Shown one piece after another: positions 34,431 to 45,600 of a DNA stretch of 47,932 bases. This stretch comes from Phoronis australis (taxonomy: Eukaryota > Phoronida > Phoronidae). Every line of letters starts with the position of its first letter. The stretch's first letter is position 1. The stretch spans positions 1-47,932 of the forward strand of contig NMRA01000853.1 of the NCBI GenBank assembly GCA_002633005.1. The letters run 5' to 3'. The notes below the pieces were generated by a model. That model saw nothing but the letters and a program-made list of their open reading frames with translations. It did no database searches and was not told the origin of the DNA. The translations under genes were made by a program, and so were the position numbers.

Positions 34431-35068
34431 TGATACAGATGAAAACAATTTTTGAGAAGTGAAGCATTTCTCGCCTGCACTTCCAGTAGTTACGTCAACA
34501 CAGTAATTGCAACGACCTCTTTTAGCAAACTTCATGGGTCAGCGACCAACACCATTGTAGTTAACGTCACGCGGAACAACAGTTTTTCTTGTCATCTTTG
34601 CTGCTGCAGGTTTTGGCGACTTAACCTCATCCACCAATGGCCGGCCTCGCTTGAGAGCTTTTCATATGATCAGTGGTGTTGCAATCCGGGCCTGGAAAGT
34701 TCTCAGCTTCACGAGCTCACCTTCGGGGTTTGAAGAGCACGATTTTTTGGTACAGTAGCCAAGCATTGACAACAACGGATATAATATGCCAAAAAGGTAC
34801 ATATACCACCTTCAGAATGTCATGCCGTACCACCCATAAACTTATTGCACTGGCTGCACACAAAAAGTGACATGACAGTTATTGGCTTGTTGTCATACCA
34901 TTGCACAACGCAGATGTTTTCGTCGTTCTCGACTTTTTTTAAATGAACCTCTCCCTTTTTTTATCATTTCCTTTTCACTTTTGAGACTGCACCAATGGAT
35001 ACGATTGGCTCGTATGAGTAGTGCTTCATCATCAGAGCTTTCATCATCGCCATCAAGTTGTTGGTGAA
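34430..35068 (-). pseudogene. piggyBac-type transposase remnant
   Basis: On the minus strand, fragments in order read DDESSDDEALL (acidic N-terminal style), EMIKKGRGSF, WYDNKPITVMSLFV-like residues reached by shift, NKFMGG (the MGGVD position), VVVNAWLLY, EGELVKLRTFQARIATPLI, GRPLVDEVKSPKPAAAKMT, and RGRCNYC followed by a further Cys (C-terminal Cys-rich finger). This is the order of the C-terminal half of PGBD/piggyBac transposases. Several shifts, an internal deletion and stops (for example the TGA before PMKFA) make it inactive. Confidence 0.72.
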
Positions 35069-35920
35069 CGAAGTTATCTTCATTATCATCCTCACTAAGA
35101 CCTCCAAGTCACTCTCATCTCAATCTAACAAATGTGAAACATCAACCAAATCGAGGGTTTTCCTCATCGTTTTGAATCGAAAAATTAATCAGGAAATTGA
35201 TTAGCTCATACAATTTTAGTCCTACATTACGTGTGTTTCGAAGTAAATCTTGACAAAGAGCAAGAAATAAACAATAACATAAGTTCATAAAGACGCTGGC
35301 TGAGATCCTATACAATCATGATGTTGAATGTGATGTCAAAAAGACAATTACGGACGAACGACCCGGTGGCACAAAAAACCCAAATTTTAAACACACATTA
35401 AAATCTAACAAGTCAAACTCACACACTATAGAAGAATAACTTACCAAAAGGAAAAAAACTACTACGCTTTTGAATTAAGCACTTAGAATTAACTGGGCAT
35501 TAAACCTACCTTAAGGGTCAGACGGAAGACTAAGTGCAAGTGAGGCATGGTGTCTAATAACAGAGCCCTGTGTTGCAATTATGCAGCATGGCTTTTCAGG
35601 AGAAGCACACTTACAAAACAAAACATTATTCAACATAAAGTTTACACCATTAAATAACATGGTATTTAATAGATTGAATCCATAACATTGGAATAATAAA
35701 TTTACCTGGACTAAGTAGAGAATGAATTTGCCTTTTGCTCACATGATAGCTCACAACATGGTGGCATACATCTTGAATTGCTCATACAAATACATACAAA
35801 TAGCTCATTTGTCAAGAGAGGCCTCTCATAGTGTCGCAATGGTGCAACAATGGGCCTTGGAGGGAACAAAGTCAATAAATGACATGAGTAGAAAATGATT
35901 TGAGGGGTTAATTATAGATT
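35069..35920. other. Unassigned AT-rich sequence
   Basis: No gene or recognised repeat is seen. A short local duplication ATACAAATA occurs near 35784-35800. Confidence 0.3.
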
Positions 35921-35921
35921 A

Positions 35922-36385
35922 TCAAAAGTTGTAATATGGGGCCTTACAGGGTTTTAAGACATAGCTTATTTTGTACCAAAATACATTTATAATTGGACAA
36001 TGCCAAAAAGATGAAGGCTTTCTGGTTGCTGTTTGCAGAAAGTACACATATCTGCCAATAGGTCTTAAGAAAATATTATTTGTGGTTAAAATTCTATAGA
36101 CGATTTTGATTTTCAGCCATCTTAGACTATATTCCTTGTACATAATACAGTTTATTTGCCACTTAGTCAGCGGTGCAGTGATTTCTAAATTAACCTCCCA
36201 CTTAGCCAATACTTTGGGGGTTTTGAATGTTTTAACAAATACGTCATAAATATTTCGGATTCCTTTCGAATTAACATCCATTTTGTAAAATTTCTTTCCA
36301 TTCTGAATGCTGATGACTTTCTAAAACGATCCTGAGGTGGTGGCGTGTTACTATTATTAAAAACTCTTGGTCTATTTACACCCAC
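35922..36385 (-). pseudogene. LINE ORF2 C-terminal fragment
   Basis: A minus-strand frame reads GIRNIYDVFVKTFKTPKVLA, KWEVNLEITAPLTKW, LRWLKIKIVYRILTTNN, then after loss of the CxFC finger SSFWHCPIINVFWYK. This is the usual end of L1-like/invertebrate LINE ORF2 (zf-RVT region). The upstream piece GVNRPRVFNNSNTPPPQDRF is in another frame. It is broken, with no 3' tail identified. Confidence 0.75.
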
Positions 36386-36399
36386 CTCCTGACTATTTT

Positions 36400-37780
36400 A
36401 CACTGTCACGACGAGAATAGACCGACGGAAACGTCGTGACCATAGACATCACATAGACCGGGCGCGCGCCACTCAGATACATGCAGCTCGCGTTGTCAAT
36501 ATAACGCCATATTAGAGAGTGCTACATAGGACAAAAATGGCGGAAAAGGGAGCCTCACGGAATCAGTCAGAAAATATGTCTACATAGACCAAGAGATTTT
36601 AGTTAAAGTAATTCTGTTTGATCCATGTCATTTTCAGGTATTGCAAAATTTTGAGAAGAAACTCACAGAGTAATGAATCAGATGAATAAGACTTATACCC
36701 CGGTACTCCTCACATCGTAGTTGAGAATTTGTTATCTGTACGGTAGACAGCCTAGGAACCAGTCCCTAGAGACAGCCAATGACGACCTTTCAAAGAAGTT
36801 TCAGCCCACGTTCTTGATAGTGTAATGGGACTGCCGAAAAACGGTACATTAATATGTCTTATGGCCGTGTCCTCTAATAGTGGCATGTTAGAATTCACTC
36901 GAAACCACAGCAAACTTTTATTTTCCTTTGTCACCGACGGTATCCATTTTCTTGGAAAAAAGTCAACGCTTGTCAATCCATAAACTGCCACCTGTCGGCG
37001 TAGTTGGCTGCCTAGCCAATGGCCCGGGGGTCACTCACATTAACCAGGTGCCCGCAGTGTACCAAAAACTGCGGGTGGGCAGTGCTTGCAGGGCCGGTGC
37101 TGAATCTAATAGGCCTCTAAATTTCCATTTCGTCCCCGTAAAAGGCCCACTGCATAGGGCCGGTGAGGCACAAAAATTTACCCCGCAAAACTAGGGGGTG
37201 GGAATTAGCAGATATGGCTCCCGCAATAGGGAGTTCTCTCCCCGGATGCAGGGTGAGTGCGTCGATTGTGAATTCGGAATGTTCCGCTCGAAGTGATAAG
37301 ATTTACCCCACGAAAGAGTTACTTAATGTCAACTCTGGCACAACGAGCTGCGCCAAGGAGTTCAATGTGCTTATTGACTAACTTGTCTTGAATTGCCGCT
37401 GAGTCCCATCCTGTTAATGTGACTCTAGGCTGTTACAAAANAAGGTCTGCCTCTGAGACAAAAAGTCCGAGAAAATGAGGCATAAGTCCATTAAACATGC
37501 GCAAACGCGTAATTCACAGTGGTGTCCCGTTTTTTTAGTCCGCCCACTTTTTTGTTACCAAAAGATCCACACAAAGTCAGGAATTCGAGCCCCTCATATT
37601 GAATCTACGTGCGCGCATGGTCAGTCATGGCCTTGTAGACTTCACTGTGGCTATGACGCGGTGACAGCGTCGTGGCCTAACATTCAATGTTTGTTTGGTC
37701 ATCTGCAGAGGGTTCGTGGGGAATTCGATAGTTCGAAGTTCACCGCAAACACAAACAGTGCAAAGATCAGGCTCTAGGGA
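36400..37780. other. Unassigned, relatively GC-rich sequence
   Basis: Several small open frames and one undetermined base (37441) are present. GC content is higher than around it (for example 37000-37260), but no domain, splice-bounded exon or RNA gene is recognised. Confidence 0.3.
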
Positions 37781-37781
37781 A

Positions 37782-38010
37782 GTGTTGTGTATGGCATCCA
37801 TTGTGAAAGAAAGGGTTGCAAATATCGGAGAAACGGAGCAGCTGATGAAAAAGAGAATGTATCAACATAAAAATTGCAGGAGAGAGAACCGTCAACGGCT
37901 TATAATCACCACCATTCGTGTGATCACATCTTCAATGATGACTATGTTGAGATTCAGTATATAGAGAAGAACTATCACGAAAGATGGGTAAAAGAAGTCA
38001 TGTAGATTAA
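37782..38010 (+). pseudogene. GIY-YIG endonuclease remnant of Penelope-like type
   Basis: VYGIHCERKGCKY (first GIY-type strand with paired Cys) is followed after a one-base shift by IGETEQLMKKRMYQHKN (the YIGETxxxLxxRxxxHK motif). Further on come HSCDHIFNDDYVEI and IEKNYHERWVKEVM, the usual tail of GIY-YIG nucleases fused to Penelope-like reverse transcriptases. No RT is found upstream. It is frameshifted and dead. Confidence 0.6.
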
Positions 38011-38379
38011 TATTAAAGATCTCGTCTGCTTGAGAACACAGTATCCACCTGGTATCGCGAACCGCAAGAGCTTGCGACCGTACCTGGACGCTTTCGCCAC
38101 CTTCCCCGATGATCTAGGACGTCTTAATCAAGAAAGTCCAGTTGGAATGGTTCATTTCACTCCACAACGGCTTTTAATAGTGAAACAAAAAAGGAAATGA
38201 ACCAATGAAGTTAAGCCTTCAATGGAAATTTCAATGAATCAAAAAATTTCTACCTTATAAAGACACGGGTTTCAGAATATGGATCTGTCACACTTGCTGT
38301 GGATAAGTTAGTCAGGCATTCATACAAAATTATAGATCTTAATGTACTAGAACTGATTGGACCTGTAGTGCCGTTTGAT

Positions 38380-39180
38380 ACAATAACATTCTTCAGAAAA
38401 AATTCAAGATGCAGTTATATTTACGAAAAATTCAATAAACTACTTTAAGTATCTGTCCGAAATTTGAAGATAAAATTTTCTGATCGATAAAAAACTGACA
38501 AACATCTATCACGTAGCTTTGAAATGTACTGGTTGCAGTGTAGAACTTTTGGTAGAAATATACTATTTTCTTCAGAAATTAAAAATTAGTGATCTTGACA
38601 TTTCTGAGAGCAAATCGTAACAGCCAGGCTACAAAAAAGTATCTTTTTAGACTTGCTTTTCCCTAGGTTTACCAAAGGTAGAAGTTTTGGCGCTTCAATA
38701 ATAGATTTTTAAAAGATGACGAATACAATAAAAAATGAAAGAGGTTATTCGTAACACGAAAGATATGTAGTACTACGCTCTTTTCCAATATAATAAGGAA
38801 AAAATATCAAATATTTCTCCAGACATGTTGCAATTTACTGAAAATGATCAATCATTTTTTGAAACGTTATTACACTGATAATATTAAAAGTATGACAATT
38901 CCGCATAGTATCTACAAAAAGAAAAGCAGGGTATAGAGATCAGCATATTTAAAAAATGAAATAAAAATGCTACATGCGACTTCATCAGATGGCTTTAACT
39001 GATGCAAATTTGCAAAAGCGTTTAAAGGACTGCCAACAAGAAGTGGAGGATTTTCGAAAAGAATATGTGGAAGGAGTTAAATTAAGACCTAGTGCAAAGT
39101 GGATCGAAGATGGTGCAAAGCCTACACAATACTTCTGTGGCTTTGAAAAAAAAAGTATACACAAGTGACAATTACTAAAC
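38380..39180 (+). pseudogene. LINE fragments (ORF2 C-terminus, then EN-RT linker)
   Basis: The stretch 38390-38620 matches 41790-42035 in order (TTCTTCAGWAAAAATTCA, TTGCAATG/TTGAAATG, CTTCARAAATTAAAAATTAG) and encodes broken pieces of LINE C-terminus (FLQKLKISDLDI). Then 38980-39170 encodes KLRPSAKWIEDGAKPTQYF, CGFEKKSIHK, the hallmark linker between endonuclease and RT of L1-like LINEs (KWxEDGEKPTKYFxxLEKK). The pieces are in non-native order, so they come from at least two insertions. Confidence 0.68.
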
Positions 39181-39567
39181 AATTGGATAATAAAAATTAG
39201 ATACAATTCACTCATCGATTAAAAGGTTCATTTGAGAACAAGTTATATGTAAACCTGTTTAACCTGATCTTCCAACTTATGTGTGCACGTGTTTTCAAGT
39301 CGATAAATTTAATCTCTTTAAGTTCATCGAATTTATGTATATCTATCACGCATGTTATTGGAAAAAAAACCTGTGAACTGATTTTTCTACTTTTTGCATT
39401 GACGTATTCAACAAACACAAAAATGCATTCTGCTTGTATCCTCATGGTATTTAAGATCGTGTGTCATTTCTGAAGCGAGGGCCATACTGCGATCCAAAAA
39501 GATCAACTCGACGACGTCGGATCAGCTACCGCCGTTCACTGAATGTAGTCAGTGCTCATTTTCTAAG

Positions 39568-39615
39568 ATGAAGAGTGAAGATGTTTTTGTCCTGGTTCTC
39601 CTCTTCGCACTGCAG
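39568..39615 (+). CDS. Amidase gene exon 1: signal peptide
   Basis: ATG at 39568 starts 16 codons (MKSEDVFVLVLLFALQ) ending at donor CTGCAG/GTTTGG in phase 0. The hydrophobic run continues with the first eight residues of exon 2, ending VQA before an Asn-Pro-Thr stretch. This makes a standard signal peptide with likely cleavage after residue 24. Product destination is therefore extracellular or lumenal. No TATA box is evident in the 90 bases upstream. Confidence 0.7.
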
Positions 39616-42600
39616 GTTTGGGAATTACATTTCAAGTGTTTCATTTTAAGTGTTACGGGAAATTATTTGAAAAGCGATTTTTTTCGATTAGAAAAATATT
39701 TTACTGCTTACTTAAGACTCGAAAAAGTGAACAAATCTAAGGCAAGCCAATGCTAATCCCTTTTTGTTTCAGTTGTTGTAACTTCCATCACGTTTTTATT
39801 TGTTACTTTTTATACTCGTATTCACGTTATGTATTTATAATATGTTCTCTGTTTGCTTTGATTCTTTGGCAGTATGCTGTGTAAATATGTTCTCGGTTCC
39901 GTTTTTGCCCTTAATATTCTTAAAACCGCATTAGCAACGAAATGCCATTTTAGACCTTGATGGAGTTTTCGTTCGTAAATTACTCTTGCAAATTACAGTT
40001 GGTTGACGCTTATGTAAAGTACTGACGTGCTTCGCGTGTCAGGCATTGATGTCAAACCACATACATGTAGTTGGGTGCGCACGTTAATCCTGTGGCCATT
40101 TATCAAAGAGCCGGAAGAGGGAGCAGTTATCCGTTTTATTGTTTTACATGTACATGTCACCGCAATGTGAGTAGTTATTGACAGTAGGATGGCAGCCTAC
40201 TGATTAACTCACTGCCTCTAATTGGTTTACGATTAGACCACCATATAGAGCAGTTATTGAAAACAGCTAACTAGCCCGAAAAACGCGAACCCCGACCTTA
40301 AAAGGAGGATCCCCTGGATCAGACAAGACAACCGGGGACCGAAACACCACTCCTGTCAAACTTTCTGTCAAACATTGTTTGATGAAAAATAAATCGCCCT
40401 AATTTTTATAGTTGTTTTGATATGTTGTTTTACTACACGAGAATGTTAGACAACTCATGCTGGATTGGCGTTCTACGTTACTGGGCTGCTAAGTGTGGCG
40501 CGATCTTTTGTGTCGGCTGCTATGAAATATTGCGTCATCCATTGGCCAGTTTATCCTAATTCTTCAATCAACTGTTGTTCCACGAAGTTGCGTACATGTC
40601 ACAAGAAATGAAAAACGTGGTTGTTCCTTGTAGTACATGTTCATGAAAGGCCAATAGAGTTTCATAAACTTTCTCATTCTCCGTAGAAAACATTCATTGC
40701 GAACATGCTCGAAATGATAATTTTCAGGTACTCAAAATCTTGCTTACAGTTTGCGACCCCCAAATTGCAGTCCTCCTCACGTTAATGACATTTCAACTAA
40801 CTAGCGAAACTTATTACATTTGGAGCTATTTTCAGCTGTAATTAAAAATAAATTTGCTGGCGTAACTGCTAGGAGAATTATTTCTCTTGCGTTTTTTATT
40901 TCTAAGGAAACGTCTGGCGGAAAGTTTGAACAGTTTGCTGCATCAAACTATCTCCTGCTTTCGCCAATAATTACTAGGCAAAAAACAAGACCACCTTGCC
41001 TGGAATCACTCAGGCGACAATTTATAATAGAAGATATTTTTCCAGGTTGTGGTAATCACAAACCTGAGGACTGGGCGAATTATTCAGACTATAGAACTCT
41101 AGGAATGGAATGCCAACTTGAATGTATCTCGCGCGACTGAGGTTGCGCCGCGCATGAGTGGGTAGTTTCCTTCGCATTTTTCCGGTGTTGTTTGTTGCCA
41201 TAGAATATAACGCTTAGAGTGGAATTTTTGTTTAGTACAAACGAACTACGTTTAGAACTGTTAAAACAGAAGAATTTTCCGAACAAATTCCATGTATATT
41301 CTTGGATTGTCTGGGATCTAATGACTCCAAATGTTGTCAAACAAGAGATCATCTGCTTGTGATTCGGCGATTCGGGAAGCTGGCCGTGGTTACTACCGTC
41401 GCGTAGCTGATTAGCGTAACGTAAAGCCTTCTAGAAGTAAAACAACAATTTCGGAAAATATAAGTACCACCTAAACTTTAATACGATACTAAAATTATGT
41501 ACCTGAGACCAGTAATAACAGAAATATGCTTTGACACTAGACCAATGGGAAAATGTCACCTTCATACTCTAAATATACAGTAAAAGTTTTTCGCGTCTCC
41601 GTAGTTTTTTCAACCAAATTGCATAAGAGTCATGTCATAAGAAAGCCCTTCATGAGCTTTAGGGGTTGTACCTTATAAAAAGAAAAATAAATTAATTCAT
41701 AAATAATTATTATTTTTCATGTCTCATAAGTGAAGAATATTGTTTAATTCTAAAAGCTAAGAGTGAAACCAAAGGTTCCGTTTGGTGTAACTACATTCTT
41801 CAGTAAAAATTCAGGTTGCAACGATATTTACAAAAAAACGTGATAGTCACTAATTATTCTTACTGCCTATGCGAAATTTGTAGATAAAGGTTTCCAAGAG
41901 ATAAAAATGGTCAAACAACTGTTGCAATGCTTTGAAGTATACTGCAGATAGCTCATTATATTGGTTGAATCTTTTCATATAAATTTAGTAACGAACTCAT
42001 TTCTTCAAAAATTAAAAATTAGTAATACTAATATTTGTAGTGTGTGTTACCATAAACAAGAGGCATTGGAACACATTTTTACGGTTGTTATGATACTAAA
42101 GTGGAGCATGAACATAACAAAGAGGCAATGTCATTTCTTAACATTCGAGAATGAAAACACGTGACAACTGGCCTTGAAAAGCATGGCACCCTGATAAAAA
42201 GGCGGTATGTCTGGGTCTATGCCAAAAGGCATGGGTAAATTGTTCGCCGCAATACACAAAAACGCCCCGACATCGTGATTTGTCCAAGGGCAGATTACGG
42301 GTGGCGTAACAACCAAATGCACCCAATGGTGCATCATTATTTTTAGTCGAGCGGAAAATTGCGGGTGCCGCAAAAACCCATGAAGCTTTCATTTGTTGTT
42401 TTTAGTCGAACTGTTTATGATAATGTGCCAATTTTGCCGTATATAAAAAGCGGGCCATTGTGATGGTGTAGCGTGATGGTCTGAAATTTTTTAAAAAGCT
42501 GGACAAGCAGCCAAGAGTGGCAAGATGTCGGTAACAAAAATTATTGGATTGAAAACAAGTCTTTAAACTTGTCTTAGACTTGCATTCAATGTGAAAAGAT

Positions 42601-45600
42601 TTTCTTTTGGATGTGCGTAAGGACAACATTTTTCTTTAGCGGCCTAGAGGAAAACTGTGCCTGACACTTTTCCAGACATTGTTCTGCGAAAGAGCAGAAT
42701 GAAACACTCACATGCATATTGTAAGGTCACAAATTGTTGGCGTAAAGTTTTAGTTTCGTATCTATATGCGAAAAGGATTTCCTTAAAAATTTATGTGCGG
42801 TTTCTGTTTAATACTTGCAAGTAAAACACAAGAAGTTAGGCGATTGTATGCGGTTGTTGTTACATAAGCTGTCGGACTCGGCACGTACGACAATTAGGTA
42901 TGCTGAGTGCGGCAATATATGTTACAAAAACCAGTTGTTATTTCTGTTTCAGCTTTCGATCCTGAAAGTCCAAGCCAATCCCACCAATCCACCAGTGGAC
43001 AACACTCCTTCAACGAACACAATTCCTCCAGTCGACACCACGCCACCAACGGACACCAGTTTGCCAGTGGACACCACTCTGCCAGGGGATTCCGCTCCAA
43101 CAGTGGACACCACTCTGCCAGTGGACATCACTCTGCCAGGGGATTCCGCTCCAACAGTGGACACCACTCCGCCAGGGGACACCACTCCACCAGGGGACAC
43201 TACTCCGCCAGGGGACACTTCTCCACCAGGGGACACTTCTCCACCAGGGGACACCACTCCACCAGGGGACACCACTCCTACACGGGACACTACTCAGCCA
43301 GAGGACACTACTCCACCAAGGGACACCACTCATCCCGAGGACACCACTCCACCAGCAGACAACACTCCTTCTGCATACACCCCTCCGCCAGGAGACACCA
43401 CTACGCCAGCAGACACCACGCTGTCAGCGGGCACTACTCCGCCAGTAGACACTCGGCCAACAATGAGCCTGTCAGTCACTACACAATCGCCGCCTTGTAA
43501 TGAAACAAAAAAGATAGCAGGTATGAACAAGAACCAGTCCACAAACGGTCCCTTTTATGGTGCTGACTTTCTTTTTCGGGTCAGAATTTTATCTCGACGA
43601 CGGACTCGATGGGATAACTGTGACTTGGTTTATAGGCAACACCTAGCATTATTATTCTATTCAGTATTGTGGATGTATGTTGTTATGGTGTAGGAGCTAC
43701 TCTATTACAGCAGTGTTACAGCAGTGTTACAGCAGTGTTACTGCTGGTGCCCAGTCTTTGGTTAGTTTGTCCCTTGTACTGGGGCCACAAATTTCTTAAG
43801 TGGGGTGTCGTCACAGGCGACAGTCCAGCTGCAACGCAAAGGAATAATCTGTTTCAATTTTTACGAACATCATATTCCAAGTAGATATTCATGAGATTCT
43901 GTACAATTAGCTTGACTTAAAGTCGAGCAACACTCACAATCGAAATGAACTTACGTGAGGTAATTCCTACGATAAGTGTTGGCCTATGCCGGAAGTACCG
44001 AAAAAGCACGGGTGCGTATAGTTATCTCTGGCAAACGAGGCAGCAATTGCTTTATAGTTAACTCTGAGTCGCAGAGACAAAACACAAGAAGCCAATAACT
44101 CCAACAACGAAGAGACCGGAAAAAACCGGTCGAAACAGCACCGAAATCCACACGCTAATGATTTACCAGATCTGCGCGCGCATCTCATGTAATCTACTAG
44201 TGAAGTTAGCAGTGAGTTAGAATTAATGCGTGTGGCTCAACCGCACAGCTGAAGAAAACCTATTCGCTAATCTCTCTTATAAAGCACCGATTTCAAAAAA
44301 TCGAAGATAAAAACATTTTCTTTCCCATTTTAACAGTAGCCATGTTGGTCGTCTGCCTTACCTATTGTTCGTTTTTTACTTTAATGATCGTAAACTTAAC
44401 AGGCGCCGACAGCAACTATATCATCCAATACGCATTCGACCACGCCTATAAATAGCGACTAGCCCACATACATCTGTGCTGCTGTCATCTCTCTAGACTC
44501 CGATGGGAGAAGGGACTATAGAAGTAAAGGTTTACCTTCAAACTGTACATAACTTTTCGCAGATTTCAAGTTCAAAGTCGACTTGTGGGCCAAGTATCCA
44601 GACCCCAAGACGTTTCCGAAGGCTGATATGTGGAAAAAGGCGGGGTTTGATAAGAATTACGGAGACACATGTGGGATGAGATTTAGCTACACCCTTTACC
44701 AACTGGGTGAGTAGAAACGTAAGATCAAGCGGTGCATTGGGTCATGAATGATTAGGCCATATAATCACGTTGGTCAATAAACCAAGTCAACAATATAGAG
44801 CGGTGGATCGATCCTGAGGATGATATCAGGTACGCTGCCAGCTCTGCTTTCTTACTAGTTCAAGATTATGGCTGGTGCAGCGTGTAATAAGTCAAGGATA
44901 GCGAATTGAGACATCTGACGTCCGAGCGGCTTGAATGAAACGTGATATTCCATGACTAGGTGGACACCATCACCCAATAGCGGTGTCTTCGTGTGTGTTT
45001 CAGTCAATTAAAGGACACCTACCAGGAGTCGTAAAAAATGTCCCTTTGACTATTATTACAACAACATTGAATATTTATATAAGAAGTAGAGCATTCTGTG
45101 GCAAATGTCTGAATACTGATTGTTTGTTTCGTTTTTATAATTTCTAAAATATACATTTGAGCTATTAAAAAATCTTGGTTTGTTATATTAATAGTGGGCG
45201 ACAGCTCGCCGAATGAGTTACACATAAAAAGGCGCCAATTGTCAAGTGACCGAAAAGACTAAGGCCCGCGGAAAATTCTTATTCTCACCTCCACCAGCCC
45301 ATTGAGCGCTCATACTTCGCCGACAGATTTTGCGGTTAGCTCAGTCACCAGGTGTCGAGAACGTCTGGTGCACGAGTTGACTTGTCCAGATCTAGCAAAC
45401 GTCAAGGAAATCGATATTCGTGAATCTGCTAGAATAGTTCGATAAAGGAGAATTTGCTAGAAAGGGAAGCAGAAGATGTTATCAAAAGAAGAACTTGCCC
45501 CTGAGAATGCTTCTGATGTTCATTATTACAAGATAACACCATGCTTTTCGTCTGAAAATGCTGCATCTGGCTACATGTGGAAAAAATCGGACCGGGTCTA

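Noticed and set aside
42894-43542. Long open frames on both strands over the minisatellite
   Set aside because: They are by-products of the 18-bp period. Only the +2-exon frame joined to the signal peptide and amidase is coherent.
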